From Syntrophaceae bacterium (GTDB taxonomy: Bacteria; Desulfobacterota; Syntrophia; Syntrophales; PHBD01), in NCBI GenBank assembly GCA_013177825.1, contig JABLXX010000003.1, positions 186,001 through 250,000 of the forward strand: a stretch of 64,000 bases of DNA. Reading direction: 5' to 3'. Within the stretch, counting starts at the first letter, position 1; each line of letters opens with the position of its first letter. A program made the position numbers and the translations under genes. Shown piece after piece: positions 1 to 8,955 of the stretch. Under the pieces are notes generated by a model. The model saw nothing but the letters and a program-made list of their open reading frames with translations, made no database searches and was not told where the DNA came from.

Positions 1-888
1 AAGGGAATTCCCCGACAGGTACCCCGCAAAACGGACTCTCTGATTATTTTCTGCCTGATTTTCCAATTCTTTTCGAATCGGGCCATCGCCGACAACAAGC
101 AGTTCCGCATTCCGGTTCTGCAGTTTTGAAAAAGCTTTAATCAATGTTCTGATTCCTTTTTCTTCAGACAGTCTGCCAAGATAGAGAAAGTATTTACCGG
201 GAGTGTAATTTGGATTAAAGTCAGACAAATTCAAGAAATTTGGGACAAATTCAATTTGATTTTCGGACCAGCCGAAGTCGATTAATTTATGTTTTAAAAA
301 GTGGCTTGGCGATATTAAGTATTTGATGCTTTTCCTGTATTTGTTCAACCGCTCATTAACGTACGATTCCATGGCAATGACGGCCGATGCCCAATAGCTT
401 TCCTTATGACAGCGATTTTTGACGGCTTTATAATATCGTGCCCGCTTGCAATCCTCACAAATGTGACCATTAAACATAAATTTATAGCTTGGGCATACCA
501 GTTTATAGTCGTGCAGTGTCATGACCGCCGGTATTTTTTTCTCCGAAAGAAGGTCAAGGATCGAAGTAGTCAAACGTCCATACATATTATGGACGTGAGC
601 AATATCGGGCTTGAATTCGTCGACCAACTTCTTCAACCTGTCTTTTGCACGGATAGAATAGAATATCTCTTTGATAGTCTTGACTGCCTCCCATGACAGG
701 CTGATCTTGTTTGTCGTAATATCCGGCGGGAAAAAGCGTTCGTATTCCGATGGCATGTCTAGCGAATGCCTGCGGGCAAATCCGGCAACCGGATGGCCAT
801 GCCTTTTCATCATGTCCATCTCGCCGAAAAACACTCTCTCTGACCCGCCGCGCATGTAATAGTAATTATTCAGAAAAATGATTTTCAT
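1..888 (-). CDS. GT-B glycosyltransferase (family 4 type), partial
   Basis: This frame is open for 296 codons from an ATG at 888 to the window edge, so the C-terminal end is missing. The N-terminus (MKIIFLNNYYYMRGGSERVF) has the Gly-rich loop after the first strand that is typical of GT4 enzymes. HVHNMYGR and TLHDYKLVCP follow, and around residue 230 the second domain begins with YLGRLSEEKGIRTLI. The protein should transfer a sugar from a nucleotide-sugar donor to a lipid-linked glycan at the inner face of the inner membrane. It is the last visible gene of the minus-strand polysaccharide cluster. Base composition is AT-rich like its neighbours. Sugar specificity cannot be read from the sequence. 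Confidence 0.85.
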   Translation of the reverse strand, partial: MKIIFLNNYYYMRGGSERVFFGEMDMMKRHGHPVAGFARRHSLDMPSEYERFFPPDITTNKISLSWEAVKTIKEIFYSIRAKDRLKKLVDEFKPDIAHVHNMYGRLTTSILDLLSEKKIPAVMTLHDYKLVCPSYKFMFNGHICEDCKRARYYKAVKNRCHKESYWASAVIAMESYVNERLNKYRKSIKYLISPSHFLKHKLIDFGWSENQIEFVPNFLNLSDFNPNYTPGKYFLYLGRLSEEKGIRTLIKAFSKLQNRNAELLVVGDGPIRKELENQAENNQRVRFAGYLSGNSL

Positions 889-922
889 GAAATATCTTTT
901 TATGGTTATGGGTTAGATGGAA

Positions 923-2230
923 TCAACTCACGGAAGCGGAAACACGCTCCATAACCTGCGGACGCTTTTTCTCACCCTTTCCCTGTTTCGACTCATCGAC
1001 AATATTCGGCTTTCCGGCACTGATCATGTAAAGTGCCAGAAGGCTCATCGCCGGAAAATGGTCATAGTTGTTTTCTGTGAAACAGAAGACGGCTATCGCG
1101 ATAACGATCCAGCGATATTTTATGGCCATGCGGCGATAAAGAACGCCCCAGACGATGAGATTGAGGATCAGGCCGATGAGGCCCGTCTCGAAGAGGATCC
1201 TTATGTAATCATTGTGTGCCTTCTGCTTGAAAAGGATGTCCGTCGTCCCGATACCGTATCCAAACATGATCTTGTCCAGTGAAGAACTGAAAAAAAGTGT
1301 GAGGATGCGGTGCCATTGATATAGCCGCCAAAGGCCCGATGTATTGTCGACGCCTTGTCTCTCAACAATCGAATAAAAGTTGATTTCTTTGCCCGAAAGA
1401 ACACGGCTGTAGTTTTTCTCTATAACTGCGATTTTTCCCCTCGTCATATCAATAGCCTCGAATCTGTCATTCGGCATGGCGGTGAACAATATAATGATCA
1501 AGGATATGGAGACAGCAAGGATAACGCTTCTTTTTATAAGATTTCCTTTTTTGGCAAAGAGGTTCAAATGGATAAACCCGGCAACGTATCCGATTAATGC
1601 ACCACTTGTTCGAGCGAGGAATAAAAGTGTTATTGCGACTAAGTGGCTGGCACGTATGGCAGAAGAACGAGAGGATTCGCCATTGGTCAGAAGCAAAAGC
1701 ATCATGGCAGTTAAGGCAAATGTATTTGGATTTGGTAAAAATCCTTTCATTCGAGGGTCTTTGTATCCATGGGCAATACTCCAGAAGCATCCGATTACAA
1801 GAAAAAGCAGGATCGCGGTATAGAGAATCCATGCTTTTTTTGTACGGCTGAGGGGGGTGAGGGGCAATGAGATACCGAATAGAATGACGATGTGTAACGC
1901 CAGGTATTTCGTCAGCTCTTGCATTGAAGAGATCAGGGTTTTCCCATCATACGACATCATCGGTATGAAGGGTATGAAAAGACAGAGAAATATGCAGAAT
2001 GTCAAAAAGTTTAACCTTATCTTCAAGAGGTAACGCCAATAACGGACGTACAGGAACAGCAGGAACAGGGAGGCTCCATATATCGTTGTCTGCGTGCCTG
2101 TGATTCCTCCCACAAAGATTATACAAATATAAATGGTATAATAATAAAGAATCGAATCCCACCTGAAATCGTTGGTTGATACTGGATTCGGTTTTTGCAG
2201 AACATCTCTTTTGATGGTTTTTTTAGACAT
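923..2230 (-). CDS. O-antigen ligase / polymerase family membrane protein
   Basis: This 435-residue protein is made of many hydrophobic segments. It has one long soluble loop at about residues 245-320 that ends in the family signature KAHNDYIRILFETGLIG (HN-x-Y and E-x-G), diagnostic of the Wzy_C/WaaL superfamily. WaaL enzymes join undecaprenyl-linked glycan to a lipid A-core acceptor in the periplasm, while Wzy enzymes polymerise repeat units. Sequence alone does not separate the two. It lies between a GT4 gene and a beta-helix protein in the polysaccharide cluster, which supports either role. The charged C-terminal tail (KQGKGEKKRPQ) is probably cytoplasmic. Confidence 0.8.
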   Translation of the reverse strand: MSKKTIKRDVLQKPNPVSTNDFRWDSILYYYTIYICIIFVGGITGTQTTIYGASLFLLFLYVRYWRYLLKIRLNFLTFCIFLCLFIPFIPMMSYDGKTLISSMQELTKYLALHIVILFGISLPLTPLSRTKKAWILYTAILLFLVIGCFWSIAHGYKDPRMKGFLPNPNTFALTAMMLLLLTNGESSRSSAIRASHLVAITLLFLARTSGALIGYVAGFIHLNLFAKKGNLIKRSVILAVSISLIIILFTAMPNDRFEAIDMTRGKIAVIEKNYSRVLSGKEINFYSIVERQGVDNTSGLWRLYQWHRILTLFFSSSLDKIMFGYGIGTTDILFKQKAHNDYIRILFETGLIGLILNLIVWGVLYRRMAIKYRWIVIAIAVFCFTENNYDHFPAMSLLALYMISAGKPNIVDESKQGKGEKKRPQVMERVSASVS

Positions 2231-2263
2231 ATATTTGCAGATGCGCGATAAACTTGTGGCATC

Positions 2264-3499
2264 CTATTCTAAAATATTATCCTTTGTTTCGGCGCCTTTG
2301 TTATTAAGAATGCGCACAGGTGCATTGCGGCACCTGTTATGTTTAATGATCATCTTATGATCACCGTCTGCCAATATGCCCGGTTTTGCATCCATGATCT
2401 CGTTGCCGGTTACACGAACAGAACCATGGATATATACGCCGCTGCCCTTCGTATTCGATATCCTGTTTTTTTCTATTCTAATTTCGGATCCGGCGGCAAA
2501 AATTCCATGCCGTCCGATATCACGAATTTCGTTATTTCTTATAAAAACGCCTCTTACCATCGGCAATCCGGATCCTCCCGCATGAATAAAAATGCCGTCT
2601 CCGGCAGTATGAATGATTTTATTGTCAGACGCCGTGATGCTTGTGGCGCCGCCCTTGATACCGATGGCGCCGCGCGTACCGCCGGCGATAATATTTTTAT
2701 GAATGGTGACGTCACTCAGTTTGCCGGTATGACCCAGGGTATCTATCCCAAAAGCGCTGATGCCAAACGACGATCCTTCACATTCAATGTTATTCGCTTG
2801 TATTGTTACGTTTCTGACGGATGCCATCCAGCCGAAGACGGCCAATGGTTCGTCGCAGTGAGATTTCAGCGCGTTGTTTCTTATGATGATATTCCTGGAT
2901 TCCATATTGGTTTGTTGAATTCCGTTACGGACCATTACGGCGCCACCCTGTCCTCTGTTCTCGATCATGTTGTTCTCTATTACGGCATTTTGTATATTGG
3001 CGGACAAATCGATTCCATAATACTTTGTATCCAATGTCATCGATATATTATTAATTTGAAGATCGTTGACATTTTCAAAACGCAATATGCCTGACGAATC
3101 ACCCTTTTGAATTGGAATATTGAAAATTACCCTGAAGGAGCGGAGAAGAATGTTCTTGCCACCATTTCTTTCATTCAAACTCGTTATGAACCGCTGACCG
3201 AAGAAAGGGGACGCTGCTTTCAGGATCGTGTTCGGCCCTGCTCCTTCCAGTATTGTGTTCGATGGTAATACAATTGTCTCGGATATATGATAAAGTCCGG
3301 ACGGTAAACGGATAATATGCTTTCCATTTACAAGCTTGGTTAACTTGGTTAAATCGAATTTTCCCTTTACTTCATCCGTATGTGCAATGGCCGGCATAAA
3401 CAGAATTGCATGTATTAAGGAAATGATTATGAAGTAATTGATGAAATAACTATGATGGCTTGAACTGAGAAACGAGGGTATGCAAGAGGCGTTTATCAA
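2264..3499 (-). CDS. Secreted right-handed beta-helix repeat protein
   Basis: The 411-residue protein begins with a hydrophobic stretch (about residues 18-38, ending near AIAH) that looks like a signal peptide. A pectate-lyase/NosD-like fold follows: LPSGLYHISETIVLPSNTIL, then many PbH1-type coils with N-N-x-I and G-I turns (for example IIIRNNALKS, VTIQANNIECEG, VFIRNNEIRDIG). Such proteins are often polysaccharide lyases, epimerases or binding proteins in exopolysaccharide clusters. No catalytic residues could be assigned. Its start overlaps the stop of the upstream GT2 gene by four bases (ATGA), so the two are translationally coupled. Confidence 0.78.
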   Translation of the reverse strand: MINASCIPSFLSSSHHSYFINYFIIISLIHAILFMPAIAHTDEVKGKFDLTKLTKLVNGKHIIRLPSGLYHISETIVLPSNTILEGAGPNTILKAASPFFGQRFITSLNERNGGKNILLRSFRVIFNIPIQKGDSSGILRFENVNDLQINNISMTLDTKYYGIDLSANIQNAVIENNMIENRGQGGAVMVRNGIQQTNMESRNIIIRNNALKSHCDEPLAVFGWMASVRNVTIQANNIECEGSSFGISAFGIDTLGHTGKLSDVTIHKNIIAGGTRGAIGIKGGATSITASDNKIIHTAGDGIFIHAGGSGLPMVRGVFIRNNEIRDIGRHGIFAAGSEIRIEKNRISNTKGSGVYIHGSVRVTGNEIMDAKPGILADGDHKMIIKHNRCRNAPVRILNNKGAETKDNILE

Positions 3500-4428
3500 A
3501 ATGGTTTATCCTTCAAGCGCCAGGCGTAATACGTAAGCCTGTTCATGCGCGATCCCCATAAGAATTTTCGAATTCTGGAGGGAGTGCAAACGCCGCAGGA
3601 CAGCATTTGACGGGCTATTTGGTAATTTCCGCTAAGTACATGCTGTCTTGCATTTTCAAGCTTCAATCGTCCGATATATAAATTAATATCATTTTCATTG
3701 AGAGCCGTTGGTTGTTTGTTGCAGAATGTTTTATAGGATTCGACAAATGGATGTTCGTCAGCTTCAGTGAATTTTACATTACATGCTCTATTTTCTGCTT
3801 CCTCATGATAAATGGCCCCGATCATCGTTGAATATGCGATTGGGTAGCACAATGCAATTCTGGCCCACAGATCCAGGTCCTCCCCCATTCTTCTTCCAAT
3901 GCGGAACATGCCAACTTTATTGAGAACACTTCTTGGTATGCAGACTGCAGACGAACATACCGGCGGGGTTCCAAAGGCTGCTGCCCTGAAGTAATTCGGC
4001 ATGATGCCTTCCCAAGGTGGTGGAGGTATGAATTTGAAATTCACAGCTTCTATGTTTCCATTTGAGTGCATCTTTTCATATGCTGCCGCATAAAGACCGG
4101 CTTGCGGGTATTTATTGACAAGCATCATGATTCTTCTCAGGAAATCCGGCTTCCATTCGTCGTCGGCGTCAAGAAACGCGATGATCCTGCCCATTGAGTG
4201 CCTGATCCCCGCATTCCGGGCTTCAGACACGCCTTTGTTTTCCTGCCGGATCAGTTTCAATTGTAAATCGTGAATGCTCCTTACGATGTCTGGACCATTG
4301 TCCGTTGATCCGTCATCGACGACAATCAGTTCCATGCCCTGCATTGCCTGAATGGAAACGGAATGTATTGCCCGTAATATATAGGGTGCTTTATTATGGA
4401 GAGGTATGACAACGGAAATATCAATCAT
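3496..4428 (-). CDS. GT2 family glycosyltransferase
   Basis: This is a GT-A fold enzyme of 310 residues. The first strand is ISVVIPLHNKAPYILRAI, the nucleotide-binding segment is LIVVDDGSTDNGPDIV, and the metal-binding DXD-type motif lies in IIAFLDADDEW at about residue 90. A downstream segment MGEDLDLWARI carries the ED pair expected of the catalytic base region. It probably adds one sugar of the surface polysaccharide repeat unit on the cytoplasmic side of the membrane. Its stop overlaps the start of the beta-helix gene by four bases, and a gap of about 100 bases separates it from the pyruvyl-transferase-like gene upstream. Confidence 0.87.
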   Translation of the reverse strand: MIDISVVIPLHNKAPYILRAIHSVSIQAMQGMELIVVDDGSTDNGPDIVRSIHDLQLKLIRQENKGVSEARNAGIRHSMGRIIAFLDADDEWKPDFLRRIMMLVNKYPQAGLYAAAYEKMHSNGNIEAVNFKFIPPPPWEGIMPNYFRAAAFGTPPVCSSAVCIPRSVLNKVGMFRIGRRMGEDLDLWARIALCYPIAYSTMIGAIYHEEAENRACNVKFTEADEHPFVESYKTFCNKQPTALNENDINLYIGRLKLENARQHVLSGNYQIARQMLSCGVCTPSRIRKFLWGSRMNRLTYYAWRLKDKPF

Positions 4429-4535
4429 ATGTTCTTGGCAACTGCTTTATTCGGATCTGTCATCATAAATCAATGCCTGTTTTTGTCGTACGCATAATTA
4501 TATATTTATAGCCGGCATGATTGCTTTCATGTACC

Positions 4536-5690
4536 TCAAGCGAACGAGAAATTAAGCATGGAGAGCTTTTCCGCTTCCGGGTAACTCAATCGGGGATAGT
4601 TGTAATGCCCATCCGAGATCTCAAGAATGAGATCCCTCAGGTAGTCGACGTCCAACGCGGTACTGTCGATCATGTAACGCTCCGCCAATCCGATCTGCGA
4701 CGCCCAGCCCCGGCATTTGGGGTGATAGGTTATCATCATGGTAGGAGTATTCGTAATGAAACCGAAGACGGCCCCATGCAGCCTCATCGCAAGAAGTAAG
4801 CGAAGGTTTCCGATTTCTTTTAACGTCTGGAGAGGATCCGCAAGGTATGGGATGTGCCTGACTTTAACATCGTGTGAAATTTCTTGCTCTATGTCTCGAT
4901 GAATGGATGCATCTCCAAAGTATCGATGACCATTGAAGTCTATGAAAACAACCTCATCCATGATTTCTTTCGAAATTTTTTTAATTACATTGATAATGAC
5001 TTTTCGCCTTGCCATTTCATTTGCTCGGTCGCCTCCTGTGTATCTTTCGTAATCACATAGAGCAATTCCGATCCCTTTGCGCTCCCTGCTGCTTTGCAGG
5101 AATGGCTCAATGGCGGTATTGCATGACCTTGGCAGTAATGGCGCCAAGTCAAATGTCTTTTTATAATAAATATTTTTCGACATGGATTGGGCAATATCGA
5201 CACTTTCTTGATCTCTTAATCCTACAAAAGACAACCGCTTCAGTAATTCTTCACAGCACACTTCCGATGCCTTGTCGCGAAAAGGACCAAGGGAGACACC
5301 GATCGCATAGTGAGGCCCCCTTCCCGATAACTTTAGTAACTCCATCTTGTGCTTTATGTCCCGGGCCGTATGGAAAATTGATCCTCCGCCAAATACAATG
5401 GTTTTTACCCCAAGTGCAGTGATACACTCCGTCAGCCTGTGTTGTCCCGGTAAAAATTGCTTATATCTTAGAATTGGAGTGGCCAGCTTGCAATTCACAA
5501 TACTTGGAACCTTCACGGCAGATGCCAGAAGCTTGTGAGGTTTGATGAATGTTCTGGTGCCCCAGCTGGCAACCGCAAGAAGACAGTCGTCCCCTGTATT
5601 ATCCATTCCATAGTATCCCGATATTAAAGCCATTTTCTTTTCACGGTGATTAATATTATGATTCAAAACGATGCGGTTGAATATTTTCAT
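4536..5690 (-). CDS. Polysaccharide pyruvyl transferase family protein
   Basis: The 384-residue protein has the family's N-terminal loop GYYGMDNTGDDC. It also has a GGGSIFHT segment near residue 100 and a C-terminal AMRLHGAVFGFITNTPTMMI segment, the R-L-H motif shared with CsaB and WcaK/AmsJ enzymes. Family members transfer ketal pyruvate from PEP onto a sugar of a cell-surface polymer. The start at 5690 overlaps the stop of the upstream flippase gene by four bases. A second ATG lies 20 codons in (MALISGYYG) and would start directly at the fold. The donor and acceptor are inferred from the family only. Confidence 0.78.
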   Translation of the reverse strand: MKIFNRIVLNHNINHREKKMALISGYYGMDNTGDDCLLAVASWGTRTFIKPHKLLASAVKVPSIVNCKLATPILRYKQFLPGQHRLTECITALGVKTIVFGGGSIFHTARDIKHKMELLKLSGRGPHYAIGVSLGPFRDKASEVCCEELLKRLSFVGLRDQESVDIAQSMSKNIYYKKTFDLAPLLPRSCNTAIEPFLQSSRERKGIGIALCDYERYTGGDRANEMARRKVIINVIKKISKEIMDEVVFIDFNGHRYFGDASIHRDIEQEISHDVKVRHIPYLADPLQTLKEIGNLRLLLAMRLHGAVFGFITNTPTMMITYHPKCRGWASQIGLAERYMIDSTALDVDYLRDLILEISDGHYNYPRLSYPEAEKLSMLNFSFA

Positions 5691-7018
5691 TTATAGAGAC
5701 TTCGTTGTTTCAATAAATGCCTTGATATACCGAGACTGTAAATTATAATTGCGGTTCCATGGGATATCAGTAACGCCCAGGCTGCACCGATTGTGCCGTT
5801 TGCAGGGATTAGTACATGGCAAAGAAGTATGCTCAGTATGCTGCCTGTAATTACAGCATGGAAATACATTTTTTCCAGTCTCGCCGACAATGCATATTGC
5901 GAAGAAACGATTCCAACGGCAAAAAGAAATAAATAAATACCCATAACAGGAAGTGTGTCTGCTGCCGCATGATATTCAGGCCTGAAAAGTAATTTAAAAA
6001 CAACTTCGGGGGAAAAAATCATGAAAAGCACCACCGGGGTGACCACAACAATCATCACTGAAAAATATTTGATCAGAAATTGTATCTGATCGGACTTTGA
6101 TCTTCCGGATTTTGTGATCCTCGCCACAGCAGGACGCCCAACTCGCGAAACCTGATCCAGGAGGAGGGTGCCCGCGATTACAAACTGCCATGCCGCCGCA
6201 TAGCCACCAAGTTCCGCATAGCCGCAGTATTCTTTTAAGATAACCTGGTTTATCATTGCGGTTACCAGACCAGCGATTGCCGAAAACCAAATGAAAGTGT
6301 TGTTCCGAAATAGCCAAACAATGCCGTTTGCCAGCTCGGAATAGCTTTCTTTTCTACTTTTCATTCGTCTCATTACAAAATTATGCTGTAAAGCAAGGTA
6401 TAGAACCACACTGATCAGTAACGATGAGCCTATGAATAAAATTGAAAAAGAATCTTTTAATATAAAAATGCCGATCCATATAAGTATGAGGTAAAAGAAT
6501 TTTTGAAAAAGAAAGAATATGGCATGCAACTTTATGTTTTGTCGAACATCATATACTGGTTGCAGATCGAGTGATAATATTGCTGTCGCTGTAATAATGA
6601 GGAATACGCCCCAAGAGATGTAATACTGCAGAAATAGAAGCTTCAAGGTCAGCAAAGCGGAAATAGTAATGATAGTTAATATATAGCGCAAAAACAGGCT
6701 TGCCCGTACTAATGCTGAAAAACGATCGGGATAATGAATAAGGTCGCGCACAAGTGTGCGATCCAGACCAAAACGAATGAACACCTGCAGGAATGTGCCG
6801 ATAACTACTGCAAAGGCAAATTGCCCGAATGCATCTTTACCGAGGGTATTTGCAATTTTAATTTGCGTCAGCCAACCCGCGGCGGCAATAATAATATTTA
6901 CAAAAACAAGAAAAGATACGTTCTCTATGCTGGATCTGTAAAAAGTTATCAGTTCATTGACCTGATCATTCATCGAACCGACATCAAAATACTGTTTGAG
7001 TGACATAAAAAACGGCAA
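5687..7018 (-). CDS. Oligosaccharide flippase (Wzx/MOP superfamily)
   Basis: This is a 443-residue polytopic membrane protein with roughly a dozen hydrophobic segments. The N-terminal region (WLTQIKIANTLGKDAFGQFAFA) matches the first helices of polysaccharide_synt/Wzx flippases. It should move undecaprenyl-pyrophosphate-linked repeat units from the inner to the outer leaflet of the cytoplasmic membrane. It is the second gene of the polysaccharide cluster and is coupled by ATGA to the pyruvyl-transferase-like gene. ATG codons occur at 7018 and four codons later (MSLKQYF), and neither has an obvious strong ribosome site. Composition is AT-rich. Confidence 0.82.
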   Translation of the reverse strand: MPFFMSLKQYFDVGSMNDQVNELITFYRSSIENVSFLVFVNIIIAAAGWLTQIKIANTLGKDAFGQFAFAVVIGTFLQVFIRFGLDRTLVRDLIHYPDRFSALVRASLFLRYILTIITISALLTLKLLFLQYYISWGVFLIITATAILSLDLQPVYDVRQNIKLHAIFFLFQKFFYLILIWIGIFILKDSFSILFIGSSLLISVVLYLALQHNFVMRRMKSRKESYSELANGIVWLFRNNTFIWFSAIAGLVTAMINQVILKEYCGYAELGGYAAAWQFVIAGTLLLDQVSRVGRPAVARITKSGRSKSDQIQFLIKYFSVMIVVVTPVVLFMIFSPEVVFKLLFRPEYHAAADTLPVMGIYLFLFAVGIVSSQYALSARLEKMYFHAVITGSILSILLCHVLIPANGTIGAAWALLISHGTAIIIYSLGISRHLLKQRSLYK

Positions 7019-7136
7019 GAGATCCTAAATAAAGTTAAGTTATTGTTTGCTTCCAACCACCAATTGTATGGGGCATGCACAAGTCAATGATTGGAGAAAG
7101 AGACAATGATCGATATTCGCGAGTTGCATATACGAA

Positions 7137-8174
7137 TTACTTTTGCCGGCGTGATTCATGAATCAGATAGTTACGCAAATTCGGAATATGATTTGAACAA
7201 GCCCGCTTTCCCGTCATGGATCTGAGCTTATTTGTGACGATCCAAGGCAGCAGATGAAAAGCATATTTCTTCATCACCGGGGAAGCGGAACCAATCATCC
7301 AGCAGTTCTTGGGACACGTTCTGACTTGTTCCCTTACTTTTTTTGCCTGATCGCTCTCCCAGATTTCCATGAAGTTCTTTGCATTGTTAAGGTTCCCCAT
7401 GGTGGCATACCAGCATTTGACTTCCATGCCGTTGCATGGAAGTACCTCGCCATAGGGATCGATGAAGAAGTTTTCCGAGCCTGCCTCGCAGGGCAGAAGT
7501 CTCGGACAACCCCTGATGTAATGAATCAGGCCGAGGTTGAACAGGGCCCTGAACCATGACTTCGGGTGGTTTTCCTTCAGAAGCCGATTGATGAGTTCTT
7601 CCAAGTCGGCGATGACTTCATCCAGGTTGGTGATGACGTTGTCGTCCTTGTAAAAGTAGAAGGAATTATGAAAGGCCGCCGTGGCGAATTCCAGCTTCAG
7701 GTTTCGAGACAGTTCGTAAAGATGCAGCATGTCGGCGGAATTGCCATTCGAGACGGTAATGCCGAAACCGATGTCCTTAACGCCCATTCTGCGCAGCTCC
7801 AGGAGGGTTCTAAGGCCGCGATCAAAGCCACCTTCCCGGCCCCTGAGCTCATCGTTCTTCTGCGACAGTCCCTCCATGCTTACCCGGAACCCAAGATTGG
7901 GATACTTTTCGGCCATCCGGATGATCCGGTCTTCAAACCAGCCGCTGGTGCTGATAACAACACGATCGGTCTTCGTGAAGATGATCCGGACGATCTCTTC
8001 CAGGTCCCCCCTCACAAAAGGCTCGCCTCCGGTGAGGTTGACCAGGGCCAGTTTCGGGAGCTTGTGCATGAGATCGGGCTTGAATTCATTTTGGGGATCT
8101 GACGGATTGTCCCAGATGTTGCACATCCTGCAGCGCATGGGGCAGCGATATGTGGTGATCACGGAGGCTTCCAT
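7137..8174 (-). CDS. Radical SAM protein with SPASM-like C-terminal domain
   Basis: The 345-residue protein carries the 4Fe-4S/SAM motif CPMRCRMC at residues 11-18, almost at its N-terminus. LVNLTGGEPFVRGDL follows, which is the GGE motif binding the SAM amino group. The C-terminal third holds further cysteines (CPRLLPC, VLPCNGMEVKC, CPKNC) and resembles a SPASM/twitch auxiliary-cluster domain. Such enzymes modify peptides, cofactors or sugars by radical chemistry. It heads the minus-strand polysaccharide cluster, 118 bases upstream of the flippase, but less AT-rich than that block, so it may be a separate unit. The substrate is unknown. Confidence 0.85.
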   Translation of the reverse strand: MEASVITTYRCPMRCRMCNIWDNPSDPQNEFKPDLMHKLPKLALVNLTGGEPFVRGDLEEIVRIIFTKTDRVVISTSGWFEDRIIRMAEKYPNLGFRVSMEGLSQKNDELRGREGGFDRGLRTLLELRRMGVKDIGFGITVSNGNSADMLHLYELSRNLKLEFATAAFHNSFYFYKDDNVITNLDEVIADLEELINRLLKENHPKSWFRALFNLGLIHYIRGCPRLLPCEAGSENFFIDPYGEVLPCNGMEVKCWYATMGNLNNAKNFMEIWESDQAKKVREQVRTCPKNCWMIGSASPVMKKYAFHLLPWIVTNKLRSMTGKRACSNHIPNLRNYLIHESRRQK

Positions 8175-8844
8175 GAATGTTTCCCTATTGAGCCATCATT
8201 CAAGAATTGATTTTCTGATGCATTGGGGGCTTTGCGCCCGCATTTTTCTGGTATCGTGTTTCAGTTTATCGAGGTCGAGAGCGGCGGGCGGCATTGTCTC
8301 CCGACCGCTGCCGTCTTCCCTCGAGCTCATTGCGTGAGAAACGTCTTCTTATCATTTCAACATGCATCGATTGACGATGCATTCCATGCCATGCAGGGAT
8401 GCAGATATGGCTCGGCCCCGTTGGTTGCGCGAGGACATTCGTCCTTGTGACCATGCAGATGAATGTCAGGCTATGGGAGTGTCTTCAATGGCAGGGGTGA
8501 TCTTTATTTCTGGGGAATGCTGTGCTACCATTGCACAAAAGAACATCAATTGCCAGAGGTGAACGGCAGAAAAGTGGAATCCATCTTCAACGGCCACCGA
8601 ACAATCCGTGATTCCCGGCGCAGACAGACTGTTGTGCTCCCTGTTCGTCAAATGTGGGCCGGTCCTTGCGTGAATTCCTGTTGATTCCAGATAAAGGCCA
8701 ACCGGCTCTTCACGACGTCAGGCAGGAGGGCAATAAACGGAAATCCCGTCCCGGGACCCGGAGGGAGGTGGTGCGGTGGGATCGGGTCCACCGATTGACG
8801 CGTCCTTGTAAGAGCGACTTGAGCGGAGCGGGGCAACCGGGACA
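8175..8844. other. Gene-free stretch before the GGDEF gene
   Basis: About 670 bases carry no open frame with recognisable protein features on either strand. Short frames of 60-75 codons exist but have no ribosome sites and no family motifs. The 3' part (about 8700-8844) looks able to fold: it has an ATCGG/CCGAT hairpin near 8781-8795 and a segment with AGCGGGGCAACCGG near 8826-8840. The stretch ends at a strong terminator. It may hold the promoter and leader of the GGDEF gene, the promoter of the radical SAM gene, or a small RNA. None of these was proven. Confidence 0.4.
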
Positions 8845-8886
8845 ACAAGGCCCGTCGCGATTCGTGTCGCGACGGGCCTTGTTTTG
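8845..8886 (+). terminator. Intrinsic terminator upstream of the GGDEF gene
   Basis: A perfect 16-bp inverted repeat (arms 8845-8860 and 8867-8882, loop TTCGTG) is followed by a short T-rich tail (TTTGT). It sits about 70 bases before the start of the GGDEF gene and has no protein gene upstream on the same strand. It is therefore either the end of a small RNA or a transcription attenuator in the GGDEF leader. An upstream CCTTGT (8804-8809) could pair with ACAAGG of the 5' arm as an anti-terminator. Confidence 0.75.
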
Positions 8887-8955
8887 TGATATCCAGATGC
8901 TGTCTCTGTGCCGGCAGAGCCCCGCCGGTGCCCTCTCTTCCGGAGGCTGGTCCTC

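Noticed and set aside
8463-8684. Short plus-strand frame of 73 codons in the gene-free region
   Set aside because: No ribosome site, promoter or recognisable domain; probably chance.
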